From Erwinia billingiae Eb661 (GTDB lineage Bacteria; Pseudomonadota; Gammaproteobacteria; Enterobacterales; Enterobacteriaceae), in NCBI RefSeq assembly GCF_000196615.1, contig NC_014306.1:2108001-2172000 (forward strand): a stretch of DNA of 64,000 bases. The letters run 5' to 3'. Within the stretch, counting starts at the first letter, position 1, and every line of letters starts with the position of its first letter. Shown in pieces: positions 54,460-63,925 of this stretch. The notes beneath the pieces are model-generated. The model was not told where the DNA came from. It worked only from the letters and a program-made list of their open reading frames with translations, and searched no databases. The translations under genes and the position numbers were made by a program.

Positions 54460-54536
54460 TGGTGCGTTCTAGAGGACTCGAACCTCCGACCCCTACCATG
54501 TCAAGGTAGTGCTCTAACCAACTGAGCTAAGAACGC
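54460..54536 (-). tRNA. tRNA-Val(GAC), third in transcription order
   Basis: The minus strand folds into a 77-base tRNA with acceptor GCGTTCT/AGAACGC, anticodon loop CTTGACA (anticodon GAC, valine) and an encoded CCA end. It corresponds to the valV/valW tRNAs that lie between pykF and mdtK in E. coli. Confidence 0.97.
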
Positions 54537-54544
54537 GAAACTAA

Positions 54545-54621
54545 TGGTGCGTCCGAGTGGACTCGAACCACCGACCCCTACCATGTCAAGGTAGTGCTCT
54601 AACCAACTGAGCTACGGACGC
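54545..54621 (-). tRNA. tRNA-Val(GAC), second
   Basis: A 77-base tRNA with acceptor GCGTCCG/CGGACGC, anticodon GAC and encoded CCA. It differs from its neighbours in the acceptor and T stems, with matching changes on both sides. Confidence 0.97.
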
Positions 54622-54625
54622 ACTG

Positions 54626-54702
54626 TGGTGCGTTCTAGAGGACTCGAACCTCCGACCCCCACCATGTCAAGGTGGTGCTCTAACCAACTGAGCTAAGAAC
54701 GC
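54626..54702 (-). tRNA. tRNA-Val(GAC), first
   Basis: A 77-base tRNA with acceptor GCGTTCT/AGAACGC, anticodon GAC, an anticodon stem with a CACC/GGTG pairing, and encoded CCA. The three genes are four to eight bases apart and must be cut from one transcript. Confidence 0.97.
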
Positions 54703-54852
54703 ACTGATTGCTGTCTTGGTAACAGCGGGGACGAATATTAACGACAGCCTCAACGACTGGCAAGTGGAAATCTGCTTTTTTCTTCGCGACTGCTGCGCAA
54801 CTGTGCGAAGCGCAGCAATTTTGAACATCATCGGCAGAAAATCGCCGAAAAA

Positions 54853-56226
54853 TTAATGTGCTGCGCGCGCCAGAATCACCGCTGCCGGTTGTTGTTGCAG
54901 ACGTCTCATCCGCCACACCATCATCACTGCCGCAGAGGTCAGGCCGATAATAAAACCGATCCAGAAACCGGCTGGCCCCATGCCTGGCACTACCCAGTCG
55001 GTCATCGCCAGAACATATCCGCACGGTAGGCCGAGTATCCAGTAGGCAATAAAGGTGATGAAGAAGATCGACCGGGTGTCCTTATAGCCGCGCAAAATAC
55101 CGCTACCGATCACCTGGATAGAGTCAGAGAACTGATAAATCGCCGCCAGCAGCATCAGATGAGCGGCAAGGGTGATCACTTCCGGGTTATCGGTATAAAG
55201 AAGGGCGATATGTTCACGGAAGGTGACGGTAAACAGCGCGGTGATCAAGGCCAGCGACACGCCAACCGCCTGCGCAGTCCAGGCGGAAACCCGGGCCGCT
55301 TCAGTCGAGCCCTGACCCAGGCGGAATCCAACCCGGATGGTGGTCGCCACACCCAGCGAAAGCGGCAGCACGAACATCAGCGAACTGAAGTTCAGCGCGA
55401 TCTGATGGCCTGCCACTTTGACGATGCCCATTGGGGAAACCAGCAGGGCAACCACGGCAAACAGCGTCACTTCAAAGAACAGCGCCAGTGCCACCGGCAG
55501 GCCGAGCTTGAACAGGCGCCAGAGAACCGCCCGATCGGGACGGGTGAAGCGATCGGTCAGGCGGATATCACGCATCGATCGTGCGCGGCTGACCCAGTAC
55601 TTCATGGCGATAAACATCACCCAGTAGACCGAAGCCGTTGCCACGCCACATCCCACGCCGCCGAGCGCCGGCATGCCGAAATGACCATAAATGAAGATAT
55701 AGTTAACCGGTATATTCACCAGCAGACCAATAAAGCCCATCACCATGCCAGGTTTGGTTTTAGACAACCCTTCGCACTGATTGCGCATGACCTGGAAGAA
55801 CAGATAGCCCGGCGCACCCCAGAGCAGCGCATGCAGATAGCCGACAGCAATCTCGGCCATTTTCGGGTCGATATTCTTCATCGAACGGATAACAAATCCG
55901 GCGTTATACAGCACCACCATGATCACAATAGACACCACGCCGGCCAGCCAGTAAGCCTGACGAACCTGATAAGCCACGCGATCGCGTCGGCCAGAGCCGT
56001 TGAATTGAGCAACAACAGGCGTAAGTGACAGTAACAGACCATGGCCGAAGAGAATGGTAGGCAACCAGATAGACGTGCCCACGGCGACGGCGGCCATATC
56101 CGTGGCGCTCACTGCGCCGGCCATAATGGTATCAACAAAACCCATAGCGGTTTGCGCAACTTGCGCAAGGATCACCGGGATTGCCAGCGCTAATAATTGA
56201 CGCGCCTCTGTCAGGTACTTCTGCAC
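54853..56226 (-). CDS. mdtK: multidrug/Na+ antiporter MdtK (MATE family)
   Basis: MdtK (NorM) exports fluoroquinolones and cationic drugs in exchange for Na+ or H+. The 457 residues equal the E. coli length. Twelve helices are visible in two similar halves, starting [31 protein letters not shown]; each half carries the MATE-typical N-terminal helix pattern. It is divergent from ribE and follows the tRNA-Val genes, as in E. coli. Confidence 0.97.
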   Translation of the reverse strand: MQKYLTEARQLLALAIPVILAQVAQTAMGFVDTIMAGAVSATDMAAVAVGTSIWLPTILFGHGLLLSLTPVVAQFNGSGRRDRVAYQVRQAYWLAGVVSIVIMVVLYNAGFVIRSMKNIDPKMAEIAVGYLHALLWGAPGYLFFQVMRNQCEGLSKTKPGMVMGFIGLLVNIPVNYIFIYGHFGMPALGGVGCGVATASVYWVMFIAMKYWVSRARSMRDIRLTDRFTRPDRAVLWRLFKLGLPVALALFFEVTLFAVVALLVSPMGIVKVAGHQIALNFSSLMFVLPLSLGVATTIRVGFRLGQGSTEAARVSAWTAQAVGVSLALITALFTVTFREHIALLYTDNPEVITLAAHLMLLAAIYQFSDSIQVIGSGILRGYKDTRSIFFITFIAYWILGLPCGYVLAMTDWVVPGMGPAGFWIGFIIGLTSAAVMMVWRMRRLQQQPAAVILARAAH

Positions 56227-56456
56227 TTATACACCTATTGAATTAGCGGGAGGAAGGGGCTCTGCGAAGGCAAAAAACGTTATTTTAGCGAATTATCAGC
56301 AGGGCAGGCCGCACAGTGTAATGATCGCAGAGGAAATAGCCAATGATTCGCGTTAAGAATAGCTCTTCATGTCACGCTAAATCATCCGGTTGCATTTGGT
56401 TTTCTCACTTAGCCAGGGCAAACTAGTGCAAGAATTCAATTATTGAGGCCATGACT

Positions 56457-57107
56457 ATGTTTACCGGTATTGTGCAGGGCACCGCAGAGGTGCTGGCAAT
56501 TGAAGAGAAACCTAATTTCCGTACGCATATCGTCCGCTTACCGGCTGAATTGTTGCCGGGTCTGGAATTGGGCGCATCTGTTTCTCACAATGGCTGCTGC
56601 CTGACGGTAACTGAAGTGCAGGGCGATCGCGTCAGCTTTGATTTGGTTAAAGAGACACTGCGTATTACTAATCTTGGCGACCTTAACGTTGGCGATACGA
56701 TTAACGTTGAGCGTGCGGCAAAATTTAGCGATGAAATTGGCGGTCATTTGATGTCCGGGCACATTATGACCACCGCAGAAATCAGCAAAATAATTACCTC
56801 TGAGAATAATCGCGAAATCTGGTTCAAGCCACTGGACGCTCAGCAGATGAAATATATCCTCCATAAAGGCTTTATTGGCATTGATGGGATTAGTCTGACG
56901 GTGGGTGAAGTGAGCAAAACTAAATTCTGCGTCCACCTTATTCCTGAAACGCTGGCGAGAACCACGCTGGGCGCGAAACGTCTGGGCGATCGGGTGAATA
57001 TTGAAATTGATCCTCATACCCAGGCGATTGTCGAAACCGTTGAACGGGTACTGGCTCAACGCGAAGCGGCTCTGCTTGCTGCGGCAGCCTCAGAGCTTAA
57101 TGAGTAA
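56457..57107 (+). CDS. ribE: riboflavin synthase alpha chain
   Basis: This enzyme (ribC in E. coli naming) makes riboflavin from two 6,7-dimethyl-8-ribityllumazine molecules. The ATG at 56457 has GAGG eight bases upstream, better than the ATG two codons earlier, and gives the family start MFTGIVQG. The 216-residue protein has two lumazine-binding repeats, each with the motif HNGCCLTV or IDGISLTV. No FMN riboswitch is seen here. Confidence 0.96.
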   Translation: MFTGIVQGTAEVLAIEEKPNFRTHIVRLPAELLPGLELGASVSHNGCCLTVTEVQGDRVSFDLVKETLRITNLGDLNVGDTINVERAAKFSDEIGGHLMSGHIMTTAEISKIITSENNREIWFKPLDAQQMKYILHKGFIGIDGISLTVGEVSKTKFCVHLIPETLARTTLGAKRLGDRVNIEIDPHTQAIVETVERVLAQREAALLAAAASELNE

Positions 57108-57115
57108 CCTTTAAA

Positions 57116-57158
57116 ATAAAAAAAGGCTGACAATTCATCCTGTCAGCTTTTTTTTTGC
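57116..57158. terminator. bidirectional terminator ribE / cfa
   Basis: GCTGACA and TGTCAGC pair across an eight-base loop, with a long A-run before and nine T after, so it ends both convergent genes. Confidence 0.88.
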
Positions 57159-57164
57159 GCGATC

Positions 57165-58313
57165 TTAATGCGGGACGCGTAAACCGCCCTCAACCCCATG
57201 GGTAAAGACCACCTGCCACAGTTGAATATCGCGGGCGCGGAAAGCGCCGGCACAGGCATTCAGGTAATAGACGAACATCCGTTTAAAACGCTCACCGTAT
57301 TTTTCTGCCAGCTGGGGCCAGGCTGCGAGGAACCGCTCGTGCCATGCCATCAGAGTGGTGTCATAGTCCTGACCAAAGTTGTGCCAGTCTTCCATGACGA
57401 AATGCGGCTCGTGCGCTTCAGAGATGTGGCGTACTGAAGGCAGACAGCCATTAGGGAAAATGTACTTATTGATCCAGGGATCAACATGTTCATTGGTCTT
57501 ATTGGCACCGATGGTGTGAAGCAGGAAAATACCGTCAGGTTTCAGATTGCGGTTTACCACGTCAAAATAGGTGGCGTAGTTTTTAGGTCCAACATGTTCA
57601 AACATGCCTACGGAAGATATGCGGTCAAACTGCTGGTTTAAATCGCGGTAATCTTGCAACAGAATAGTGACATCCAGCCCTTCACATCGCTCTTGAGCCA
57701 TTTTCTGCTGTTCAGCAGAGATAGTGACGCCAAATACGCTGACACCGTAATTTCTGGCGGCATATTCAGCCAGTCCGCCCCAACCACAGCCAATATCCAG
57801 CAGTGACATGCCTGGTGCTAATTGCAGTTTATCGCAGATCATTTTTAATTTAGCATTCTGTGCTTCTTCCAGCGTTTGCGCTTCTTTCCAGTAGCCACAG
57901 GAATATTGCATATGATCATCAAGCATCAGTGAGAACAGATCGTTACCCAGATCGTAATGCTCTTTACCGACAATCCAGGCGCGTTTTCGTGATTGCAGAT
58001 TGGTTAATCTGGCGGCAGCTATTCTGAGCGTATCTTTAAAGTGGTGGGGGAGTTGTTGATCGAGTTTGGCGACCAGAACGCGATGGAAAAACATATCCAG
58101 ATTTTCGCATTCCCACCAGCCATCCATATAACTTTCGCCCAATCCCAGTGAGCCCTCTTGCATCACGCGCTTGAAGAACTCCGGATTTTTAATCTGGATA
58201 TCCCAGGGGCGTGTGCCGTTGACCTCAATATCTGCATTGCGTAGCATTTCCTGGACGATTCGATACCAATGATCCTCGACCAGGCTCACTTCTTCTATAC
58301 ACGATGAACTCAT
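57165..58313 (-). CDS. cfa: cyclopropane-fatty-acyl-phospholipid synthase Cfa
   Basis: Cfa adds a methylene group from SAM to unsaturated membrane lipids in stationary phase and acid stress. The ATG at 58313 gives 382 residues and the start MSSSCIEEVS, both as in E. coli; a longer frame to 58385 is leader. The SAM site is LLDIGCGWGGLAEY, and the catalytic region has QYSCGYW, ISAEQQKMAQERC, MFEHVGPKNY and the C-terminal AGAFRARDIQLWQ. The leader is long, as in E. coli where small RNAs act on it. Confidence 0.97.
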   Translation of the reverse strand: MSSSCIEEVSLVEDHWYRIVQEMLRNADIEVNGTRPWDIQIKNPEFFKRVMQEGSLGLGESYMDGWWECENLDMFFHRVLVAKLDQQLPHHFKDTLRIAAARLTNLQSRKRAWIVGKEHYDLGNDLFSLMLDDHMQYSCGYWKEAQTLEEAQNAKLKMICDKLQLAPGMSLLDIGCGWGGLAEYAARNYGVSVFGVTISAEQQKMAQERCEGLDVTILLQDYRDLNQQFDRISSVGMFEHVGPKNYATYFDVVNRNLKPDGIFLLHTIGANKTNEHVDPWINKYIFPNGCLPSVRHISEAHEPHFVMEDWHNFGQDYDTTLMAWHERFLAAWPQLAEKYGERFKRMFVYYLNACAGAFRARDIQLWQVVFTHGVEGGLRVPH

Positions 58314-58450
58314 AGCTTCTCCATCACCCTGTGTGATTGAAACCTGAGAAATAGAATAGACAATTTCTACAGGATTTGAGAACACGCACGGATAAACCGT
58401 ACGCCTGATATCCGGCGTTACAGAGGATTGTTAAGAATAGTGCCTGCAGA

Positions 58451-58460
58451 GTTGCGCAAC
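58451..58460. promoter_or_regulatory. palindrome GTTGCGCAAC, copy 4 (cfa upstream)
   Basis: Exact copy, 138 bases before cfa. On the minus strand a TATTCT hexamer starts 11 bases downstream, so the palindrome would overlap the -35 of a distal cfa promoter. Confidence 0.5.
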
Positions 58461-58533
58461 GAATGCCGCGCGAGATAACACCTTGACCACCCTGTCAGGA
58501 CTCAAAAAATTGCGACGAACTTGTTATTTTGTG

Positions 58534-58567
58534 TTGCCTGAAATGAGTATATGCTCACGCCAGGCAA
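58534..58567. other. nested inverted repeat between punC and cfa
   Basis: TTGCCTG and CAGGCAA frame an inner TGAG-CTCA pair, all symmetric over 34 bases. It may be the punC 3' hairpin (no T-run) or a double operator. Confidence 0.5.
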
Positions 58568-58614
58568 TATTCAATTGTTTATTGTTAGGGTGCTAACCAA
58601 TTGGAATCAAGCTG

Positions 58615-59805
58615 TTAGCGACCGCTGTGCGCGTCCGCCAGAGCGAGCTTTTCCGCCTTCGCCCGTTGTAAAATATAGCCGATTCCTGCCAGAACAACAG
58701 TCGAGATCATCACCAGCGAGGTGGTGAACAGCGAAGTGCTGATAAATGTGGAAACAATCAGACTGGCGATGCAGCACAAACCCAGTTGCAGCGTGTTCTG
58801 CAGGGCAGCGGCTTTACCACTCGATTGCGGGAAAGGTAAGAGGGCATTCGACACGACAATCGGATAAATCGCACCGTTTGCTAACGCCATACCGCAGAAC
58901 GGCAGCAATAACGCCACCATAGACGGATCTTCAATCTGCGCGGCGATAAAAAAAGCCACAATGCTGAGTGAATAGATTGCCAGTAACCAGGGCAGCAGGG
59001 AGCGGCCTTCAGTGTGTTTCAGCAACGTTCGGCAGCCGAATCCGCCAATCAAAAAGGCCAGCGTCTGAGGCACGTAGCTCAGCCCAATGTCACCGGGAGA
59101 CATGCCAAGATCGCCGAGAATGAAGGGCGAACCGGTCAGCCAGGCGAAGAAGCTGGCTGAACAGGCGGCATAAATCAGCACGTTACCACTGTAAACCGGC
59201 GATTTTAACAGGCTGAAAAAGCCCATTTTCTTCACGCCATCCACCACCGGCTTCTTCACCGTTGGGGCGAGGAACAAGGTGGAAATCAGCAGCACCACTG
59301 CGACCAGCAACAGCGCGACAAAAATGGCGCGCCAGCTGAAATGGTTGAGTAACCAGGCGCCCAGTAACGGCGCGAGCGCAGGCGAGAGTGCCACTAACGG
59401 CATGATGGAGGCGAATACGCGATTTGCCTGGCTGGCGGAATAGCGGTCGACGACCAGTGCCTGCCAGCTGACTGCAGCAGCACAAATCCCCACCGCTTGC
59501 ACAAAGCGCAACGCCAGCAGGGCCGCAGCAGAATCTACCCACCACATCGCGCCACAACTGACGGCGAACAGACTCAGACCCATCAACAGCACAGGCTTAC
59601 GGCCAATACGATCCGACAACGGACCCCAAAACAGCTGGGCGATGGCAAAACCCGCCAGGAACAGGCTGAGGCTGGCGCTGATGATCCCGGCATCGGTTTG
59701 CAGGTCTTGTTGCATGGCACCAAAGGCAGGCAGGTACATATCGGTAGCGAGGAAACCTGCCACGCTTAACAGCGCCAGGTAAACAATAAATCCTTTCGAA
59801 GGCAT
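58615..59805 (-). CDS. punC: purine nucleoside transporter PunC (MFS)
   Basis: PunC (YdhC) is a 12-helix major facilitator of the Bcr/CflA type, linked in E. coli to purine nucleoside uptake. The 396-residue protein has [14 protein letters not shown] in the first loop and [17 protein letters not shown] in loop 2-3. It is divergent from punR, its activator in E. coli, so the pair is conserved. Close relatives are drug exporters, and the name rests on synteny with punR. Confidence 0.88.
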   Translation of the reverse strand: MPSKGFIVYLALLSVAGFLATDMYLPAFGAMQQDLQTDAGIISASLSLFLAGFAIAQLFWGPLSDRIGRKPVLLMGLSLFAVSCGAMWWVDSAAALLALRFVQAVGICAAAVSWQALVVDRYSASQANRVFASIMPLVALSPALAPLLGAWLLNHFSWRAIFVALLLVAVVLLISTLFLAPTVKKPVVDGVKKMGFFSLLKSPVYSGNVLIYAACSASFFAWLTGSPFILGDLGMSPGDIGLSYVPQTLAFLIGGFGCRTLLKHTEGRSLLPWLLAIYSLSIVAFFIAAQIEDPSMVALLLPFCGMALANGAIYPIVVSNALLPFPQSSGKAAALQNTLQLGLCCIASLIVSTFISTSLFTTSLVMISTVVLAGIGYILQRAKAEKLALADAHSGR

Positions 59806-59878
59806 TCTTTTGCTCTTTATTTGTGATGAACGAAACGCCGCAGAGTGTAATCGCGTGCCATACAGCTTGTGAAACGGT

Positions 59879-59907
59879 AATATTTGCAGGTTGCGTTCAA
59901 AAATATT
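59879..59907. promoter_or_regulatory. candidate PunR site in the punC-punR region
   Basis: AATATTT (59879-59885) and AAATATT (59901-59907) form a 7-bp inverted repeat with a 15-base centre. LysR-type regulators bind such AT-rich interrupted palindromes near their own promoters. No direct evidence ties it to PunR. Confidence 0.4.
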
Positions 59908-59918
59908 GCAGGCAGATT

Positions 59919-60830
59919 ATGTGGTCAGAACATTCCCTTGAAGTGGTTGATGCAGTTGCCCGCAGCGGCAGTTTTACCGCTGCCGCCGCAGAGCTCCATC
60001 GCGTACCCTCAGCCATCAGTTATACCGTGCGGCAGCTGGAAGAATGGCTTGCCGTGCCGTTGTTTGAGCGTCGCCACCGTGATGTGGTGCTGACCGATGC
60101 GGGACGAGTATTTATCCAGGAGGGCCGCAGTGTCATCAAAAAAATGCTCGCCACCCGACGGCAGTGCCAGCAGGTCGCTAACGGCTGGCGAGGGCAAATT
60201 AATATCGCCGTCGATCGCATCGTTAAATCTCAGCGAACCCGACAGCTGGTAGTCGACTTTTATCGGCACTTTCCGGATATGGAACTGCATCTGTCAGCAG
60301 AAGTTTTTAACGGCGTCTGGGATGCGTTGGCCGACGGGCGGGTGGATGTGGCCATCGGCGCGACACAGGCTATCCCGGTAGGTGGCCGCTTCGCCTTCCG
60401 CAATATGGGCGCGCTCAACTGGCGCTGTGTGGTTGCCGCGGATCATCCGCTGGCACGTCAGCACGCAGAAACCAGTGAAGAGGCCATTGGCGAATGGCCT
60501 TCACTGGTGCTGGAAGATACCTCAAGAGCCTTGCCGAAACGCACCACATGGACGCTGGATAATCAGCGGCGGCTGGTGGTGCCAGACTGGGAAAGCGCAT
60601 TTGACTGCCTGCTGGCGGGCTTATGCGTGGGGATGGTACCGGGCCATCTGGCGCAACCGCTGCTGCAAAAAGGCGCTTTGCATGAATTGACGCTGGAAGG
60701 CGGATTTCCGGACAGTCCGTGCTGCGTGAGCTGGTCTGAGCAGCAGGCTTCACCGGCGCTGAGCTGGTTGCTGGATTATCTGGGTGACAGTGACACGCTG
60801 AACAGTGAATGGCTGAAGGAAGAGCCCTGA
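59919..60830 (+). CDS. punR: LysR-family regulator PunR
   Basis: PunR (YdhB) activates punC in response to purine nucleosides in E. coli. The ATG at 59919 gives 303 residues and the start MWSEHSLEVVDAVARSGSF, nearly that of E. coli. The helix-turn-helix is SFTAAAAELHRVPSAISYTVRQLEEWL, followed by the effector-binding domain (VAIGATQAIPVGGRFAFR, LPKRTTWTLDNQRRLVV). An upstream extension of the frame is not conserved. Confidence 0.92.
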   Translation: MWSEHSLEVVDAVARSGSFTAAAAELHRVPSAISYTVRQLEEWLAVPLFERRHRDVVLTDAGRVFIQEGRSVIKKMLATRRQCQQVANGWRGQINIAVDRIVKSQRTRQLVVDFYRHFPDMELHLSAEVFNGVWDALADGRVDVAIGATQAIPVGGRFAFRNMGALNWRCVVAADHPLARQHAETSEEAIGEWPSLVLEDTSRALPKRTTWTLDNQRRLVVPDWESAFDCLLAGLCVGMVPGHLAQPLLQKGALHELTLEGGFPDSPCCVSWSEQQASPALSWLLDYLGDSDTLNSEWLKEEP

Positions 60831-60841
60831 GCCAATTGGGT

Positions 60842-60869
60842 GTGCTGAGGGAGAATTCGCCCTCAGCAC
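60842..60869. terminator. hairpin between convergent punR and purR
   Basis: GTGCTGAGGG and CCCTCAGCAC form a perfect 10-bp stem with an eight-base loop; there is no T-run on either strand. Confidence 0.55.
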
Positions 60870-60878
60870 TGAGCGGGA

Positions 60879-61904
60879 CTAGCGGCGGTAATCCAGGAAG
60901 GGACCATCGGCAACCGAACGGCGTTCGATCAACGTAGGATGTACTTCAATCGTCTGCGGTTCTTCACGCTTGCTGGTGATACGATCTAACAGCATATCGA
61001 AGGCGGTTTCGCCCAGCTGTTCTTTTGGCTGGTGAACCGTGGTCAGGGCCGGTGTGAAGTAACGGGCGTTGCGTACGTTATCGTACCCGATTACCGATAT
61101 ATCCTGCGGAACGCGCAGGCCCATCTCATCAGCCGCACAAATTGCGCCCATCGCCATCACATCGCCACCGCAGAACACCGCCGTTGGACGCTGCTTCTGC
61201 GAGAGGATTTGCTGCATCGCCTGGTGACCTGATTCAGGTTCGAAATTGCCCTGAACCAGCCACTCGTCACGCAAGGTAATCCCCGCTTCAGACAATGCTT
61301 TCATAAATCCGGCAAGACGGCCACCGCCGGTGTTGCGCTCCATCTGACCCGGGATGACACCAATATCTCGATGCCCACGGTCGATCAGATAACGGCCAGC
61401 CAGATAACCGCCTTCAAAGGCGTTGTCTTCTACCGTATCGGTAAAGTCACCGCGCGATTTGCCCCAGTCCATCACCACCATCGGAATATTGCGGTTATCT
61501 TCCAGCATGGTGATCAACTCGTCAGGGTATTCGGAACACATCACCAGCAGGCCATCCACGCGTTTCTGCGCCATCATCGACAGATAGGCCTGCTGCTTGG
61601 CAAGATCATTGTGGGCGTTACCGAGGATCAGCGTGTAGCCTTTGGCAAAACAGCGGTTTTCAATGGCTTCAATAATTTCGGCGAAATAGGGCGCCTCGCT
61701 CGAAGTAGCCAGCAGCCCGATGGTTTTGGTGTGATTCACCTTCAGACTACGGGCAACCGCGCTGGGTGAATAGTGGAGCGCCTTAATGGCGGCCCACACG
61801 GCTTCCCGCGTTTCTTCTGCAACGAAACGGGTCTTGTTGATGACGTGGGAGACGGTGGTGGTGGACACCCCGGCTTGCTTTGCCACATCTTTAATTGTTG
61901 CCAT
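60879..61904 (-). CDS. purR: purine repressor PurR
   Basis: PurR represses purine and some pyrimidine genes when bound to hypoxanthine or guanine. The 341 residues equal the E. coli length. The LacI-type helix-turn-helix [27 protein letters not shown] is at the start, with the hinge helix [12 protein letters not shown] near residue 50, then the ribose-binding-like corepressor domain. Neighbouring punC/punR also deal with purines. A PurR half-site lies upstream, fitting autorepression. Confidence 0.97.
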   Translation of the reverse strand: MATIKDVAKQAGVSTTTVSHVINKTRFVAEETREAVWAAIKALHYSPSAVARSLKVNHTKTIGLLATSSEAPYFAEIIEAIENRCFAKGYTLILGNAHNDLAKQQAYLSMMAQKRVDGLLVMCSEYPDELITMLEDNRNIPMVVMDWGKSRGDFTDTVEDNAFEGGYLAGRYLIDRGHRDIGVIPGQMERNTGGGRLAGFMKALSEAGITLRDEWLVQGNFEPESGHQAMQQILSQKQRPTAVFCGGDVMAMGAICAADEMGLRVPQDISVIGYDNVRNARYFTPALTTVHQPKEQLGETAFDMLLDRITSKREEPQTIEVHPTLIERRSVADGPFLDYRR

Positions 61905-61949
61905 GAAATAACTACTCCTGCGCCTATCTTAACCGTTTGATAAGCCTGT

Positions 61950-61965
61950 TGTTAATCGTTTGCCT
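61950..61965 (-). promoter_or_regulatory. possible PurR operator before purR
   Basis: The minus strand reads AGGCAAACGATTAACA; the left half GCAAACG is a perfect PurR half-site and the right half is weak. It lies 46 bases upstream of purR. Confidence 0.45.
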
Positions 61966-62074
61966 GGTGAGATCGAAAACCTGACGTCTGAAGTCGTTTT
62001 TTAGTTGCTGTCCGGAGTCGTCAGGAAGGAAAAAGCGCTGATTAAAGACCGCTAAACACCTTAAGGTGCGGGCC

Positions 62075-62084
62075 GTTGCGCAAC
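62075..62084. promoter_or_regulatory. palindrome GTTGCGCAAC, copy 5 (purR/cydH region)
   Basis: Exact copy in the divergent region, 171 bases from the purR start and 105 bases from the cydH start. Confidence 0.5.
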
Positions 62085-62188
62085 AAAAAAAGAATTCTAA
62101 CAAGGCTTGGCAGAGAAAACGAGATTTTTACCGTCAAGTATGGGAAAATTGATGGCATCATAAACTGTAGGGCTATTTAGGATTAAAA

Positions 62189-62278
62189 ATGGATACCGAT
62201 CTGAAGTTCTCTTTACTGACCACGGTTTGCGCACTGTTGATGATTATGGCGTTTAGCTTCACCGCGATTATGCATTAA
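62189..62278 (+). CDS. cydH: cytochrome bd-I small subunit CydH (YnhF)
   Basis: This 29-residue single-helix membrane peptide, MDTDLKFSLLTTVCALLMIM then AFSFTAIMH, matches E. coli YnhF (29 residues, same TDLKFSL start and terminal H). YnhF is the fourth subunit of cytochrome bd-I, where it blocks an oxygen-access path on CydA. The gene stands alone, far from cydAB as in E. coli, but without its E. coli neighbour sodB. Confidence 0.9.
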   Translation: MDTDLKFSLLTTVCALLMIMAFSFTAIMH

Positions 62279-62286
62279 GTGCAAAC

Positions 62287-62310
62287 AGGGCCGGTCTGAC
62301 GATCGGCTCT
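62287..62310. terminator. hairpin between cydH and mepH
   Basis: AGGGCCGGTC pairs with GATCGGCTCT with mismatches and G-T pairs around TGAC. It lies between convergent genes, with no strong T-run. Confidence 0.45.
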
Positions 62311-62321
62311 GAGTATTTCCG

Positions 62322-63170
62322 CTATCGAATGGTTTTTGGCGTCATCATCCGGCGGGCACCAATATAGTGGCGCTGCCAGTAATCATCTGCCAGAGCGCTG
62401 ACCTGAATATCCTTGCCAGTACGTGGCGACTGAATAAACTTCCCACCACCCAGATACACGCCAACATGATCTGCCGTCTCGCGCCCGTTAATGCGGAAGA
62501 AGACTAAATCGCCTTTCTCCAGCTCATCACGCTTTATCGAAGCCGCATCATGCAGGTGATACATCTCATTCGCCGTGCGCGGGATTTTAAACTTCACTAA
62601 ATCCTTGTAGGCATACCACACCAGGCCGCTGCAATCGAAGCCGGTTTTAGGCGACGTTCCGCCCCATTGGTAAGGTTTACCCAGCTGGCCCATCAGTTTG
62701 GTCATCGCGGTTTCACGGGCTTTTTGATAGCGGGCGCGGTGAGCTTTACTTAACTTTAATGGCGCAGAAACAGAGTCTGACGTCAGCTCTTCAGCAGTAT
62801 CGACAACCTTGCCACGATGGCGGCCATAGCGTTTATTTCCGGCGTTTAAGGTGGTTTTCTTTTTGTATTTGCTGGAGTGCAACGGGGCAGTCTGAACAGA
62901 GGCGGTTTGCAGCGAAGGTTTCTTTTTAAGCTTCAACTTTTGTACTGAGGTTAAGCGAGATTTTTTGCTGGTGGATTCTTTAACTTTTTTGGTGCTGTTG
63001 GCTTTAACCGGTCGGCGTTTACGTCGCTCATCCTCTCGGGCAGGCGTGCCGCTATCTGCCTTATGATGATTTGCATTAATAGGGGCATGTGGCGATGCGT
63101 GCGCCATATTGAAAAACAGCTGGGCAAAGGCCAGCATGAAGAGCGTGATAAGTAAACGCATCGTTACCAT
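62322..63170 (-). CDS. mepH: murein endopeptidase MepH (NlpC/P60)
   Basis: MepH (YdhO) cuts D,D cross-links (DAP-DAla) so new peptidoglycan can be inserted. The 282-residue protein (E. coli 271) has a signal peptide ending AHA, a long Lys/Ser/Thr-rich linker (residues 30-145), and the NlpC/P60 domain with Cys in FDCSGLVWYAY, His in ADHVGVYLG and a polar third residue near FIQSPRTG. The ATG three codons in, at 63161, is an equally possible start. In E. coli the gene lies beside grxD too. Confidence 0.93.
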   Translation of the reverse strand: MVTMRLLITLFMLAFAQLFFNMAHASPHAPINANHHKADSGTPAREDERRKRRPVKANSTKKVKESTSKKSRLTSVQKLKLKKKPSLQTASVQTAPLHSSKYKKKTTLNAGNKRYGRHRGKVVDTAEELTSDSVSAPLKLSKAHRARYQKARETAMTKLMGQLGKPYQWGGTSPKTGFDCSGLVWYAYKDLVKFKIPRTANEMYHLHDAASIKRDELEKGDLVFFRINGRETADHVGVYLGGGKFIQSPRTGKDIQVSALADDYWQRHYIGARRMMTPKTIR

Positions 63171-63533
63171 TAACAGTTTGTGCTACGACCAGAGGCCACA
63201 GCTTGCCAGAAACAGGGAGTTCTGCCTTTCAGCAGCGTCATTTTGCAATTCTAATCTAACTCATTAACAAAAGGTAAGGTCTTTTTTGTTTCAATGATAC
63301 AGAGCAAGTAAAAACTGTAAAAATTAGCCAAATCAGCTGTTTATCTGCGCAAAACCTGTGCTTTTCTCATGCATTAATCCAGCGAAAGCAATAGGAAAAT
63401 GTTATTTTAACGCTATCGCCTGCACGCTGGCGGCTCTGAGGGCGTGCCCAACTGTTAAAAAATGTCGTTTTCATCGGGCCCGCAGAGTCGCTACAATAAA
63501 TAGACACGAAGTATCCGATTAAGGAAGCCATTT
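63171..63533. other. mepH-grxD divergent region
   Basis: This 363-base region must carry both promoters. It is AT-rich on the mepH side. I recognise no operator; CTGCGCAAAA near 63347 is only a 7-of-10 match to the palindrome found elsewhere. Confidence 0.5.
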
Positions 63534-63872
63534 ATGAGTACTATTGAAAAAATTGAGCGCCAGATAGCAGAAAACCCGATTCTGCTGTACATGAAAGGCT
63601 CACCAAAACTGCCAAGCTGTGGCTTCTCTGCCCAGGCCGTTCAGGCACTTTCAGCCTGTGGCGAGCGTTTTGCCTACGTCGATATTCTGCTGAACCCAGA
63701 AATTCGTGCTGAGCTGCCTAAATACGCCAACTGGCCAACCTTCCCACAACTGTGGATTGACGGTGAACTGGTCGGCGGTTGCGACATCATTATTCAGATG
63801 TACCAGCAGGGTGAACTGCAGCAGCTGATTAAAGATACCGCGCAAAAATACCCTTCTGACGCCGCGGAATAA
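63534..63872 (+). CDS. grxD: monothiol glutaredoxin GrxD
   Basis: GrxD binds a glutathione-ligated [2Fe-2S] cluster at its dimer interface and helps deliver clusters, often with BolA-type partners. The 112-residue protein (E. coli 115) has the monothiol site CGFS with Cys29 and the glutathione-binding WPTFPQLWIDGELVGGCDI. AAGGAAG precedes the ATG. It links functionally with the suf operon in this window. Confidence 0.97.
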   Translation: MSTIEKIERQIAENPILLYMKGSPKLPSCGFSAQAVQALSACGERFAYVDILLNPEIRAELPKYANWPTFPQLWIDGELVGGCDIIIQMYQQGELQQLIKDTAQKYPSDAAE

Positions 63873-63884
63873 GCCCGTCAGCAG

Positions 63885-63921
63885 CAAAAAAGGCAGGCGT
63901 GATGAGCGCCTGCCTTTTTTT
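63885..63921. terminator. bidirectional terminator after grxD
   Basis: AAAAAAGGCAGGCG and CGCCTGCCTTTTTT form a 14-bp stem with a seven-base loop, with T-runs on both strands. It ends grxD and the minus-strand gene at the right edge. Confidence 0.92.
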
Positions 63922-63925
63922 ATGC

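Larger units (their letters stand above)
58314..58614. other. cfa upstream region
   Basis: This 301-base region holds the cfa leader and promoters, a GTTGCGCAAC palindrome (58451-58460) and a nested inverted repeat (58534-58567). No coding gene was seen. Confidence 0.6.

Noticed and set aside
55159..56028. Long open frame on the + strand opposite mdtK (289 codons)
   Set aside because: It mirrors mdtK codons, is rich in His/Arg/Gln typical of antisense shadows, and has no ribosome site or family match.
56151..56170. Two TTGCGCAA cores in mdtK as further copies of the palindrome
   Set aside because: They encode the in-frame repeat Leu-Ala-Gln-Val-Ala-Gln, are not exact 10-bp copies, and are inside a gene.
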